From an uncultured Alphaproteobacteria bacterium (lineage in GTDB: Bacteria; Pseudomonadota; Alphaproteobacteria; UBA7985), in the NCBI GenBank assembly GCA_905479265.1, contig CAJQLX010000001.1, positions 1 through 64,000 of the forward strand: a DNA stretch of 64,000 bases. The letters run 5' to 3'. The position numbers and the translations under genes were made by a program. This document shows, one piece after another, positions 27,400 to 36,141 of this stretch (position 1 is its first letter; the number at the start of each line of letters is the position of its first letter). The notes under the pieces were generated by a model. It searched no databases. It was not told the origin of the DNA and saw only the letters and a program-made list of their open reading frames with translations.

Positions 27400-27462
27400 G
27401 CCTCGGTTTTCTGCTTAGAGGCCACTAGGCCTCGGTTGTTTCCTTAGAGGCCATCAGGCCTC
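27387..27462. repeat. Three tandem 29-bp terminator-like palindromes
   Basis: Three hairpins recur with exact 29-bp spacing: CCGAGGCC-ACTA-GGCCTCGG (27387-27406) followed by TTTT, GAGGCC-ACTA-GGCCTC (27418-27433) followed by GGTTGTTT, and GAGGCC-ATCA-GGCCTC (27447-27462). Between copies the sequence CTTA is conserved just before GAGGCC. The first contains the stop codon of the plus-strand synthase gene and the third contains the stop codon of the minus-strand DMT gene. They are best read as a duplicated intrinsic terminator serving a convergent gene pair. Confidence 0.85.
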
Positions 27463-28422
27463 GGGATGCTTTTCCGCTGGCTTTGCGCTCAGCCATGGCA
27501 CCCCGATCCGGAAAGACCGGGTCCGCGTAACCGGTGTCCGCGTGCTGTTGGAGCCACTGCTTTCGCGCCAAACCACAAAGACACCACTGCTGATGATCAG
27601 CAACGACCCGATCGCCACCCACATATCTGGAATTTCGGCAAAGAACACGAACCCGAACAAGGCCGCCCAGATGATTTGGGAGTACTGCATGGGTGCGATC
27701 AAGGCTGCTGGTGCATTGCGGTAGGCGTTCAGCACCATCATCTGGCCCCCAATGAGCAACAGCCCCATCAGCGCAAGTGTGCCAACGTCCAAAATAGGCA
27801 TGGGCTTGTACGTCCCCGGCAAAACCACCGCCATGATCAGCAAAACCGCCACCATTGGAAACAGGATGAGCGTCTGCGAGCGTTCTTCGCGGCCCACTTT
27901 GCGAACGACAATCGCGCCGATGCTGTTGGCCACCGCTGCGGCAAGGCCCGCCGCGTGCCCCAATGAAAGGGGCTGCAAGCCCGGACGCAGGACGATCATC
28001 ACCCCAATGAGCCCCAAGACCACAGCCGCCCACCGGCGTTTTCCAACTTTTTCACCCAGAAACGGCACCGACAGCGCGGTGATGAGCAGGGGCGAGGCAA
28101 ACAGCAGCGCGTAAGCCTCAGCCAACGTCAGCACGGTAAACGCATAGAACCCGCAAATCATCCCGATGATGACGGTGCAGGTGCGTAAGAGCAGATAGAG
28201 CGGCTTGTGCGGAATAAAGCTCGCCTCGGTCCGATCGGTGGCCATGATCAGTGTCATGGGGACAAACGAGAACAGCACGGAAAAGAACACGATCTGAAAG
28301 ACCTCGTAACTTCCGCCCAAGCTTTTGATCAGAACGTCGTGACTGGAAAACACAACAAAGCCCACCAGGGCAAAAAGGACGCCGGTGATGGGGCGACTCA
28401 TAGGGGCGGCACGATCCGTCAT
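27454..28422 (-). CDS. DMT-superfamily (EamA) transporter
   Basis: A 322-residue membrane protein with about ten helices in two EamA halves, each beginning with a helix pair (first half from about 12, second half from about 155). Motifs such as AEAYALLFASPLLITALSVPFLGE and PAALIAPMQYSQIIWAALFGFVFF are typical of drug/metabolite exporters. The substrate is unknown. The C-terminal tail (about 290-322) is polar. It lies downstream of the LysR gene on the same strand (105-bp gap), so joint transcription is possible but not shown. Confidence 0.88.
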   Translation of the reverse strand: MTDRAAPMSRPITGVLFALVGFVVFSSHDVLIKSLGGSYEVFQIVFFSVLFSFVPMTLIMATDRTEASFIPHKPLYLLLRTCTVIIGMICGFYAFTVLTLAEAYALLFASPLLITALSVPFLGEKVGKRRWAAVVLGLIGVMIVLRPGLQPLSLGHAAGLAAAVANSIGAIVVRKVGREERSQTLILFPMVAVLLIMAVVLPGTYKPMPILDVGTLALMGLLLIGGQMMVLNAYRNAPAALIAPMQYSQIIWAALFGFVFFAEIPDMWVAIGSLLIISSGVFVVWRESSGSNSTRTPVTRTRSFRIGVPWLSAKPAEKHPEA

Positions 28423-28527
28423 AACGGGAGACCTTCAAAAGGAGCTGAACAAGGCTACTAGATCATGCTTCTTCAAGGCGATGGTAGGGCACAAGCCCCT
28501 ACGGTTTTGCGATGCAGAACCGCACCT

Positions 28528-29406
28528 CTATGGGTAAAGGGTGGGGTCTTGGGTGCTGCCGGCGACGTCACGAACCACTTTCAGACCCGCAGCCACCAGC
28601 TGGCGGTGACGCCGCCGCACGTGCGCCGCGACATAGAGCGGCTGTTGGATCAACGGCGCGTCCTCTACCACCCGCAAAGTTGGCATCTCGGCTTGCAACT
28701 TCGGGATCTGAGCTTCGGGCAGATAGGCCGTTCCGCCGCGATGGCGCAGCAGTTCAATCGAAAGCCCCTCATAACCCACGGTCATCGCGCCCTGCGTCAG
28801 GCCGGGCAGAAGGTCTCGGTGAAACCGCTCAAACAAGGGCGAGTAGCTGGCGTAGATGTAACCATCTTTGCCGACGTGCTCCATGGTATCGGTTTGCGTC
28901 GAGACCATGCGAAAGCTGAATGCGGAGAGCGGCTCGATATAGAGGTCCGGGGACCACGAAGGCGAGAACAGAATACCAATGTCGATTTCACCAGCCGATA
29001 AATCACGCATGATTTGCGCGGAATAATCGGCTTCCAGCTTCAAAAATAGTTTGGGCATGCGCTGATCGAAGGCTTCGATGAGATCGAAGAAGACCGAGCT
29101 GACCAAACTGAGCTGCGCACTGATATAGAGGCTGGCTTCGAAGCCCTCTGCTTCGCTGACGTCACGCATGGCGCGGGTCCAAGCGTTATAGAGTTCATGA
29201 GCATGAGCCCGAAAGCGCTCCCCCGCCGGTGTGAGCTTTGCCCCTGAGCGCCCTCGGGTGAATAAGGCCGCGCCCATCTGTTCCTCCAAAACGCGGATCC
29301 GACTGCTGATCGTTGACTGAGACACGTTCAGCCGGTCAGCGGTCTGGTTGAAGTTCATCGTTTTTGTGAGGTCGAGAAAGGTTTCGACGAGTTCGTTGCT
29401 AAGCAT
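28528..29406 (-). CDS. LysR-family transcriptional regulator
   Basis: A 292-residue LTTR. The N-terminal winged helix-turn-helix covers about 1-60 (ETFLDLTKTMNFNQTADRL, NVSQSTISSRIRVLEE). The linker helix follows, and from about 90 the periplasmic-binding-like effector domain (ISAQLSLVSSVFFDLIEAF, AGEIDIGILFSP). It is divergent from the first of two flavin dehydrogenase genes. A near-perfect inverted repeat lies 18-40 bp upstream of its start codon. It therefore probably controls both itself and the methylated-amine locus, with a metabolite of that locus as the likely effector. Confidence 0.92.
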   Translation of the reverse strand: MLSNELVETFLDLTKTMNFNQTADRLNVSQSTISSRIRVLEEQMGAALFTRGRSGAKLTPAGERFRAHAHELYNAWTRAMRDVSEAEGFEASLYISAQLSLVSSVFFDLIEAFDQRMPKLFLKLEADYSAQIMRDLSAGEIDIGILFSPSWSPDLYIEPLSAFSFRMVSTQTDTMEHVGKDGYIYASYSPLFERFHRDLLPGLTQGAMTVGYEGLSIELLRHRGGTAYLPEAQIPKLQAEMPTLRVVEDAPLIQQPLYVAAHVRRRHRQLVAAGLKVVRDVAGSTQDPTLYP

Positions 29407-29423
29407 TGGGGATGTCGTTTTAA

Positions 29424-29446
29424 ATCAATCGAATATTCCGATTGAT
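29424..29446. promoter_or_regulatory. Candidate LysR operator
   Basis: A perfect inverted repeat ATCAATCG (29424-29431) and CGATTGAT (29439-29446) with a 7-nt AT-rich spacer. It has the T-N11-A-type dyad expected of LTTR sites and sits in the 164-bp divergent region, close to the regulator start. The transcript towards the dehydrogenases would start downstream of it; TATAGT at 29532-29537 could be a -10 but has no good -35. Confidence 0.6.
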
Positions 29447-29570
29447 AACGTCAGAAGCCAAGGCCCTTTTCTGCTCAAAATGCGCCGTCGAAGGGCGTAA
29501 AAGGTCGGTAATTCAGGTTGATAACAGGTTCTATAGTGCTGCTGTGGAACCGTCGAAAAAGGATTCTATC

Positions 29571-32009
29571 GTGGCTGATATTCCTAGCACTGCGCGCGTG
29601 GTCATCATTGGCGGAGGTGTCGTTGGCGTCTCTGCGCTCTATCATCTGGCGAAGATGGGCTGGAGCGATTGTGTCCTGCTTGAGAAAAACGAGCTGACGT
29701 CCGGTTCGACGTGGCACGCTGCGGGCAACTGCCCAACATTCTCGGCGTCTTGGTCCGTTATGAACATGCAGCGCTACTCGACGGAGCTTTACCGGGGATT
29801 GGCTGACGAGGTCGATTACCCGATGAACTACCACGTCACCGGCTCGATCCGACTGGCCCACAACAAAGACCGCATGCTTGAGTTTGAGCGTGTGATGGGC
29901 ATGGGCCGGTATCAGGACATTCCGATGGAGATGTGCTCGAACGACGACCTGAAGCGACACTACCCCTTCCTTGAGACCCACGATCTCGAAGGCGGCCTGT
30001 ACGATCCAACCGATGGCGATATTGACCCCGCCCAGCTGACTCAAGCGCTCGCCAAGGGCGCGCGGGCCATGGGTGGCAAGATCCTTCGCTTCTGCCCCGC
30101 GACGGGCGCGCGGCGTGAGAACGACGAGTGGGTTATTGAAACCGAAAAGGGCGAAATTCGCTGTGAGTACGTGGTCAACGCTGCGGGCTACCGGGCGCAA
30201 GAAGTCGGCCAATGGTTTGGCCGCTACGTGCCGATGGTATCCATGTCCCACCAATACGTGCTGACCGAGCCCGTGCCGGAGCTGGAGGCGTGGAGCAAGG
30301 AAACGGGCGGAAAGCTGCCGCTGCTGCGCGATGTTGATAGCTCTTACTACCTGCGTCAGGAGAAAATGGGCTTTAACATTGGTCCTTATGAGCGCAACTG
30401 TAAGGCCCATTGGGTGACGCCAGATGACCCGATGCCAGACGACTTCTCGTTCCAGCTTTGGGCCGACGATCTGGATCGGATTGAATGGTACGTCACCGAC
30501 GCGATGGAGCGTGTTCCCTTGGTGGGCACGTCCGGCGTTTCCAAGATCATCAACGGCCCCATTCCCTACACCCCCGATGGCCTGCCACTGATCGGCCCCA
30601 TGCCGGGCGTGCCGAATGCCTTTGAAGCCTGTGTTTTCACCTTTGGCATCACCCAAGGCGGTGGCGCCGGTAAAGTGCTGGCGGAATGGATCGTCGAAGG
30701 CGGGACAGAGTGGGATATGTGGTCCTGTGACCCGCGCCGCTTCACCGGCTTTATCGGTCAGGACTACGCGACCGCCAAGGGCATGGAAGTCTACGGCCAC
30801 GAATACGCCATGCACTACCCCCGCCACTTCTGGCCCGCCGCGCGCGACCAACGTCTGTCCGCACTGCACGATCGCATCAAGGGTCTGGGCGGTCAGATGG
30901 GCGACTATAACGGCTGGGAGCGCGCCGCTTGGTTCGCACAGGACGGCGATGACACATCGCTGGAAGCCACAGAGACATGGGAACGCGAAGGCCCGTGGCA
31001 GCAGCGCGTCGCCGAAGAAGTTGGCGCGGTGCGCGACGACGCTGGCATGCTCGATCTGCCCGGTTTCTCCCGTTTTCACGTGAAGGGCGAAGGGGCTTCG
31101 GCATGGCTGCGGACCCTCGTTTCTGGCGCCATCACCAAGCCGGGCCGTATTGGCCTGCTGTACTTCGCCGATGCGAAAGGCCGCACGGTGACGGAAATGT
31201 CGATCATCCGTTTCGACGAAGACGACTTCATGCTGATCACCGCAGCCTCCGCCGAGTGGCACGACAAGGGCTGGCTGGAACGACACATGCCAAAGGACGC
31301 TGGCTTTACGCTCACCGACCGGACCGAAGAGCTCGGGACGCTGATCGTTGCCGGTCCAAAGAGCCGTGAGAAGCTGGCTGGTTTGACCGATGCTGACTTG
31401 TCCCAAGGCTGGCTGACCCACCAAAACGCCACCGTTGCAGGCAAATCTGCGCTGCTGGTTCGGGTCTCCTTCACCGGCGAACTGGGCTGGGAAATCCACG
31501 CGGCACCCGCCGATCAGCCTGCGATCTACGACGCATTGCTCGACGCTGGTGTGAAGCCCTTCGGCATGTTCGCGCTGGACAGCATGCGGATCGAAAAAGG
31601 CTATCGCGCGTGGAAAGGCGACCTTTCCACAGATTACACCCTGCTCGAAGCCGGTCTCGACCGCTTCGTCAAGCTGGAGCGCAATGACGACTTTTTGGGC
31701 AAGGACGCGCTGATTGCACAGCGGGACGAAGGCTTGAAGAAGCGATTTGCCATGATGACCATCGACATTGGCGCTTACGATGCGCCGTACATGTCCACGG
31801 TTTGGAAAGGCGACGAAATCGTTGGCGAAATCACCTCTGGCGCGATGGGCTATCGCACCAACAAGTTTATCGCCCTGTCCGTTGTCCGGACCGATTGCCT
31901 GGCACCGGGAACCGCCCTGGAAGTCGAAATCTTTGGCGAGCGTCGCGCGGCGACGGTAACCGGTGATGACGCCGCGTGGGATCCACAAAACGAAAGGCTG
32001 CGGGCATGA
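29571..32009 (+). CDS. FAD-dependent dimethylglycine/sarcosine dehydrogenase-like protein
   Basis: A 812-residue protein of the DMGDH family. Members oxidatively remove N-methyl groups and pass the C1 unit to tetrahydrofolate. The N-terminal FAD domain starts ARVVIIGGGVVGVSALYHLAKMGW, and the family motif TSGSTWHAAGNCPTFSAS marks the region where flavin attaches in characterised enzymes. From about residue 440 the aminomethyltransferase (GCV_T) fold follows, with GFSRFHVKG, FTGELGWEIHA and FGMFALDSMRIEKGYRAWKGDL as THF-binding features. GTG at 29571 has AAGGA seven bases upstream and is preferred over the TTG at 29442. The stop overlaps the next gene (ATGA). The true substrate, glycine derivative or other methylated amine, is unknown. 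Confidence 0.88.
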   Translation: MADIPSTARVVIIGGGVVGVSALYHLAKMGWSDCVLLEKNELTSGSTWHAAGNCPTFSASWSVMNMQRYSTELYRGLADEVDYPMNYHVTGSIRLAHNKDRMLEFERVMGMGRYQDIPMEMCSNDDLKRHYPFLETHDLEGGLYDPTDGDIDPAQLTQALAKGARAMGGKILRFCPATGARRENDEWVIETEKGEIRCEYVVNAAGYRAQEVGQWFGRYVPMVSMSHQYVLTEPVPELEAWSKETGGKLPLLRDVDSSYYLRQEKMGFNIGPYERNCKAHWVTPDDPMPDDFSFQLWADDLDRIEWYVTDAMERVPLVGTSGVSKIINGPIPYTPDGLPLIGPMPGVPNAFEACVFTFGITQGGGAGKVLAEWIVEGGTEWDMWSCDPRRFTGFIGQDYATAKGMEVYGHEYAMHYPRHFWPAARDQRLSALHDRIKGLGGQMGDYNGWERAAWFAQDGDDTSLEATETWEREGPWQQRVAEEVGAVRDDAGMLDLPGFSRFHVKGEGASAWLRTLVSGAITKPGRIGLLYFADAKGRTVTEMSIIRFDEDDFMLITAASAEWHDKGWLERHMPKDAGFTLTDRTEELGTLIVAGPKSREKLAGLTDADLSQGWLTHQNATVAGKSALLVRVSFTGELGWEIHAAPADQPAIYDALLDAGVKPFGMFALDSMRIEKGYRAWKGDLSTDYTLLEAGLDRFVKLERNDDFLGKDALIAQRDEGLKKRFAMMTIDIGAYDAPYMSTVWKGDEIVGEITSGAMGYRTNKFIALSVVRTDCLAPGTALEVEIFGERRAATVTGDDAAWDPQNERLRA

Positions 32010-34477
32010 GCGCAAAAACCATTCCGAGCAAAGCCCGCGCCGTCGTCGTTGGCGGCGGGGTCAGCGGTTGTTCCGTGGCCTACCACCTCGCTAAAATGGG
32101 GTGGAAAGACATCGTGTTGCTGGAGCGTAAACAGCTTACGTGCGGCACAACCTGGCACGCGGCGGGGCTGATTGGTCAGCTTCGCCCGAACCAGAATATG
32201 ACCCGTCTGGCCAAGTATTCCGCCGAACTCTACGTGAAGCTCGAAGAGGAAACCGGCCTGTCGACGGGGATGAAGCAAAACGGCTCCATCACTGTGGCCC
32301 TGACCGAAGCCCGCAAAGAAGAGATTTACCGTCAGGCCTCTCTCGCGCGGGCTTTTGACGTTGATGTCAACGAAATCAGCCCCGAAGAAGCGCTAGCCAT
32401 GTACCCGCACCTGAACATCGATGGTGTGAAAGCAGCGGTTCACCTGCCGCTCGACGGGCAATGCGACCCCGCCAATATTGCTTTAGCGCTGGCCAAAGGC
32501 GCGCGGCAGATGGGCGCGACGATTATCGAAGGCGTCAAAGTCACCGGCGTCAATCAAGCCAACGGTGCCGTCACTGGCGTCACCTACGAGCGCGACGGCG
32601 AGCCGGGTCAGATCGATGCAGATGTGGTCGTGAACTGCGGCGGCATGTGGGCGCGCGACTTTGCCGCGATGGCCGGCGTCACCGTACCGCTCCACGCGTG
32701 CGAGCACTTTTACATTGTCACCGAACCCGTTCAGGGGCTGACCCAAATGCCCGTGCTGCGCGTCCCCGACGAGTGCGCGTATTACAAGGAAGACGCGGGC
32801 AAGATGATGCTCGGCGCGTTTGAGCCCAAAGCTAAGCCATGGGGCATGAACGGCATTTCCGAAGACTTCTGCTTCGACCAATTGCCGGAAGATTTCGACC
32901 ACTTTGAGCCAATCCTTGAAATGGGCGTGAACCGCATGCCGCTGCTGGGCGAAGCGGGGATCCATACGTTCTTCAATGGCCCTGAAAGCTTCACCCCAGA
33001 CGACAAATACTACCTCGGCGAAGCGCCTGAACTGCGCGGCTTTTGGGTCGCCGCGGGCTATAACTCCATCGGCATCGTATCGTCAGGCGGCGCCGGCTAC
33101 GCGCTGGCACAGTGGATCGTGGACGGTGAGCCGCCGTTTGACCTGTGGGACGTGGATATTCGCCGCGCCCAGCCCTTCCAGAAGAACCGCGTGTATCTGC
33201 GCGAGCGGGTGTCGGAAAGCCTCGGCCTGCTGTACGCCGATCATTGGCCTTATCGGCAGCCGGAAACCGCGCGCGGCGTGCGCCGGACACCGCTGCACGA
33301 GCACTTGAAGGCCAAGGGTGCGGTCTTTGGTGAAACCGCCGGTTGGGAACGGGCAAACTGGTTTGCCCGCGACGGGCAAGAGCGCGAATACCGCTATGAC
33401 TGGGGGCCGCAAAACTGGTTCGACAATGCCCGCGAAGAGCACCAGTCGGTGCGCGAAGGCGTTGGCCTGTTTGACCTTTCGACCTTTGGCAAAATCCGTG
33501 TTGAAGGCGCAGATGCCCTGCCCTTCCTCCAGCATGTTTGCGCCAACGATATGAACGTTGAACCGGGCAAGATCGTCTACACGCAGATGCTCAACGGTCG
33601 CGGCGGGATCGAAAGCGACCTGACCGTCACCCGACTTGGCGATACATCGTTCCTGCTGGTCGTTCCAGCGGCCACAATCCGCCGCGATATGGCGTGGCTT
33701 CAGCGCCATGTGCCGGCTGGGGCGCATGTTACTGTGTTTGACAACACCTCTGGTGAGGCCGTTATCGCACTGATGGGGCCGCAATCGCGAGAGCTGCTCA
33801 ACCGCGTATCACCCGACGGGTTCACCAACGACGTGCACCCCTTTGGCACAGCGCGGGAGATTGAAATCGGCATGGGCTTGGCCCGTGCGCACCGGATTTC
33901 CTATGTCGGCGAGCTGGGGTGGGAGCTGTACGTCAGCGCCGATATGGCGGGTCACGTGTTCGAAAGCATCGACGAAGCGGGCCAAGACCTTGGCCTCAAG
34001 ATGTGCGGACTGCACGTGCTTGATTCCTGTCGGATCGAAAAGGCATTCCGTCACTTCGGTCACGACATCACCGACGAGGACAACGTGCTCGAAGCCGGGC
34101 TTGGCTTTGCCGTCAAGCGCGACAAAGACAGCGGCAAGTTTGGGGATTTCATCGGGCGCAAAGCGGTCATGGAGACCCGCGAGCGCGGTCTGCAGCGGCG
34201 AATGCTGCAGTTCAAGCTCTCTGACCCAAAGTCCATGGTTTACCACAACGAGCCGATCATTCGGGACGGTAAGATTGTCAGCTTCCTGACCTCCGGCAAC
34301 TACGGCCACACCCTCGGCGCGTCGATCGGCTTGGGTTACGTGCCTGTCATCGATGGCGAAAAAGGCGCGGAGCAGTTGCAGTCCTCCTACGAAATCGAAA
34401 TTGCCGGTCAGCGCGTCGCGGCCGAAGTTTCTCTCAAGCCCATGTACGATCCAACCTCTGAGCGCGTCCGCGCCTAA
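32006..34477 (+). CDS. Second DMGDH-like FAD-dependent oxidoreductase
   Basis: A 823-residue paralogue of the gene before it, with the same domain order: FAD domain (ARAVVVGGGVSGCSVAYHLAKMGW, then LTCGTTWHAAGLIGQLRP), central oxidase region, and C-terminal GCV_T fold from about 430 (FDLSTFGKIRVEGADA, YVGELGWELYVSAD, LHVLDSCRIEKAFRHFGHD). The two proteins are clearly homologous but well diverged, so they probably handle different substrates or successive N-methyl groups. Translation is coupled to the first gene by ATGA, and the mttB-like gene follows by 15 bp. The start at 32006 is fixed by that overlap. Confidence 0.88.
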   Translation: MSAKTIPSKARAVVVGGGVSGCSVAYHLAKMGWKDIVLLERKQLTCGTTWHAAGLIGQLRPNQNMTRLAKYSAELYVKLEEETGLSTGMKQNGSITVALTEARKEEIYRQASLARAFDVDVNEISPEEALAMYPHLNIDGVKAAVHLPLDGQCDPANIALALAKGARQMGATIIEGVKVTGVNQANGAVTGVTYERDGEPGQIDADVVVNCGGMWARDFAAMAGVTVPLHACEHFYIVTEPVQGLTQMPVLRVPDECAYYKEDAGKMMLGAFEPKAKPWGMNGISEDFCFDQLPEDFDHFEPILEMGVNRMPLLGEAGIHTFFNGPESFTPDDKYYLGEAPELRGFWVAAGYNSIGIVSSGGAGYALAQWIVDGEPPFDLWDVDIRRAQPFQKNRVYLRERVSESLGLLYADHWPYRQPETARGVRRTPLHEHLKAKGAVFGETAGWERANWFARDGQEREYRYDWGPQNWFDNAREEHQSVREGVGLFDLSTFGKIRVEGADALPFLQHVCANDMNVEPGKIVYTQMLNGRGGIESDLTVTRLGDTSFLLVVPAATIRRDMAWLQRHVPAGAHVTVFDNTSGEAVIALMGPQSRELLNRVSPDGFTNDVHPFGTAREIEIGMGLARAHRISYVGELGWELYVSADMAGHVFESIDEAGQDLGLKMCGLHVLDSCRIEKAFRHFGHDITDEDNVLEAGLGFAVKRDKDSGKFGDFIGRKAVMETRERGLQRRMLQFKLSDPKSMVYHNEPIIRDGKIVSFLTSGNYGHTLGASIGLGYVPVIDGEKGAEQLQSSYEIEIAGQRVAAEVSLKPMYDPTSERVRA

Positions 34478-34492
34478 CAGGAGACTCTTTCC

Positions 34493-36034
34493 ATGAACGC
34501 TGAAGCACCAAGAAAGGGCCGCGCCGGTGGCCGTTCTGCCCGAGTTGCCCTCCGTGCAGCACCGTTGGCTGAAGATATTCGCCCGGTGCGCCCGGGTATG
34601 GAAGGCGGCACGTACAAGCCCCTTTCCGATGCTGAGATGAGCACGATTTACGAGGCTGCCTTAACAGCCTTGGAAACCATCGGGATGGCAGACGCCCCAC
34701 AGTCCGGCGTTGAGTCGATGGTCGCCGCCGGGGCGATTTTAGGCGAAGACAATCGCCTGCGCTTTCCCCGCGCGCTGGTGGAGCACACGCTCTCAATCGC
34801 GAATAAAAATCTGACGCTTCACGCCCAAGATCCAGCCTTTGATCTGGATCTCAGCGGGAATCGGGTGCACTTCGGCACTGCTGGCGCTGCCGTTCATCTG
34901 GTGAATGTCGATACCAAGGAATACGAAGATTCCACCATCGACCACCTCTACAGTGCCGCGCGCATTGTGGACCAGATGGACAACATCCACTTCTTCCAGC
35001 GTCCGATGGTTGCGCGCGATATTCTCGACAACCGCGAGATGGACCTCAACACCGTTTACGCATCGATCTCGGGCACGAAAAAGCACGTTGGCACGTCGTT
35101 CGTTGACACAACACACATGGAAGACGGGCTTGAGCTGCTCCGCATGGTTGCCGGTTCAGAAGAAGCGTGGCGGGCGCGTCCGTTTGTGTCCCTGTCGGTG
35201 ACCTTTGTGGTCCCGCCGATGAAGTATGCAACAGAATCCTGTGAAATCATGGAAGTGGCGATCCGGGGCGGTATGCCCGTGCTGCTGCTGTCTGCCGGGC
35301 AAGCGGGCGCAACCGCCCCTGCGGCCATTGCTGGCGCTGTTGTGCAGGCTGTTGCCGAGTGCTTAAGCGGTCTGGTGTACGTCAACTCGATCTCACCGGG
35401 TCACCCCGCGATTTTCGGCCCTTGGCCTTTTGTCTCTGACCTGCGCTCTGGCGCCATGTCTGGCGGCTCGGGTGAGCAAGCGATCCTCACCGCCGCGGTG
35501 GGTCAGATGGGCAAGTTCCTTGGCCTGCCAACCGGTTCCGCGGCGGGCATGGCGGACGCCAAAATGCCGGACGCTCAGTCGGGGTATGAAAAGGGTATCA
35601 CGAACGTGATGGCTGGCTTGGCCGGGATCAACATGGTCTATGAATCTGCCGGCATGCATGCATCGCTGTTGGGCTTTTGTCTGGAATCACTGATCATCGA
35701 TAATGACATGCTGGGTCAGGCCATGCGCTGTGTACGCGGGCTGGAAGTCACGCCGGACAAGCTCTCGCTGGATGTCATGGCCAAGACCTGTTTGGAGGGT
35801 CCGGGGCATTATCTGGGGTCAGATCAGACGCTTAGCTTGATGCAGTCTGAGTACATTTACCCCACCATTGGGGATCGCACCTCGCCCAAGGAATGGGCGG
35901 AAGTGGGGAAGCCCGTCTTACTGGAAGCCGCGCAGAAGACGCTGCGCACGATCTTGCAAGGCCCAAAGCCTACGCATATTCCGCCAGAAATCGATGCGGC
36001 CATCCGTGAAAGGTTCCGCATTCACTTCGGCTGA
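34493..36034 (+). CDS. Trimethylamine methyltransferase (MttB) family protein, non-pyrrolysine
   Basis: A 513-residue protein of the MttB/COG5598 family. True trimethylamine methyltransferases carry an in-frame UAG for pyrrolysine; this frame has none, so it belongs with the non-pyrrolysine branch. That branch includes the glycine betaine methyltransferase MtgB of Desulfitobacterium, which passes a methyl to a corrinoid protein. Visible features are GGTYKPLSDAEMSTIYEAAL, VHFGTAGAAVHLV, GTKKHVGTSFVD, GLPTGSAAGMADAKMPDAQSG and GPGHYLGSDQT near the C-terminus. The N-terminus is Arg/Ala-rich. It ends the three-gene operon. No corrinoid protein or reactivase gene lies in this window. Confidence 0.88.
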   Translation: MNAEAPRKGRAGGRSARVALRAAPLAEDIRPVRPGMEGGTYKPLSDAEMSTIYEAALTALETIGMADAPQSGVESMVAAGAILGEDNRLRFPRALVEHTLSIANKNLTLHAQDPAFDLDLSGNRVHFGTAGAAVHLVNVDTKEYEDSTIDHLYSAARIVDQMDNIHFFQRPMVARDILDNREMDLNTVYASISGTKKHVGTSFVDTTHMEDGLELLRMVAGSEEAWRARPFVSLSVTFVVPPMKYATESCEIMEVAIRGGMPVLLLSAGQAGATAPAAIAGAVVQAVAECLSGLVYVNSISPGHPAIFGPWPFVSDLRSGAMSGGSGEQAILTAAVGQMGKFLGLPTGSAAGMADAKMPDAQSGYEKGITNVMAGLAGINMVYESAGMHASLLGFCLESLIIDNDMLGQAMRCVRGLEVTPDKLSLDVMAKTCLEGPGHYLGSDQTLSLMQSEYIYPTIGDRTSPKEWAEVGKPVLLEAAQKTLRTILQGPKPTHIPPEIDAAIRERFRIHFG

Positions 36035-36072
36035 TTGGTAAGCCGACACGCACCGTTTCAGATACGAAAAAG

Positions 36073-36106
36073 GACCTCGCCGGTTAACGCCGACGAGGTC
36101 TTTTTT
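36073..36106. terminator. Bidirectional terminator after the MttB-like gene
   Basis: GACCTCG (36073-36079) pairs with CGAGGTC (36094-36100), with inner CGG/CCG pairs. It is followed by TTTTTT on the plus strand and preceded by AAAAA, so it can stop both the methylated-amine operon and the convergent outer-membrane gene. Confidence 0.85.
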
Positions 36107-36141
36107 ACGGTGGGCTGTGCTTAGGGTCTGTTGACCGCGCT

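Noticed and set aside
27425-28033. 202-codon frame opposite in phase to the DMT transporter gene
   Set aside because: It is a same-strand shadow of the transporter frame with Gly/Arg/His-rich composition typical of shifted reading in GC-rich DNA.
28484-28502. Hairpin GTAGGG/CCCTAC followed by GGTTTT between the LysR and DMT genes
   Set aside because: The T-run follows on the plus strand, where no gene precedes it; on the minus strand there is no U-run.
29442-29570. 43-codon in-frame extension of the first DMGDH-like gene from a TTG
   Set aside because: The GTG at 29571 has a well-placed AAGGA and gives the normal N-terminus before the FAD motif.
34493-36034. Possible pyrrolysine-dependent trimethylamine methyltransferase
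   Set aside because: The frame has no internal UAG and already matches the full family length of about 500 residues.
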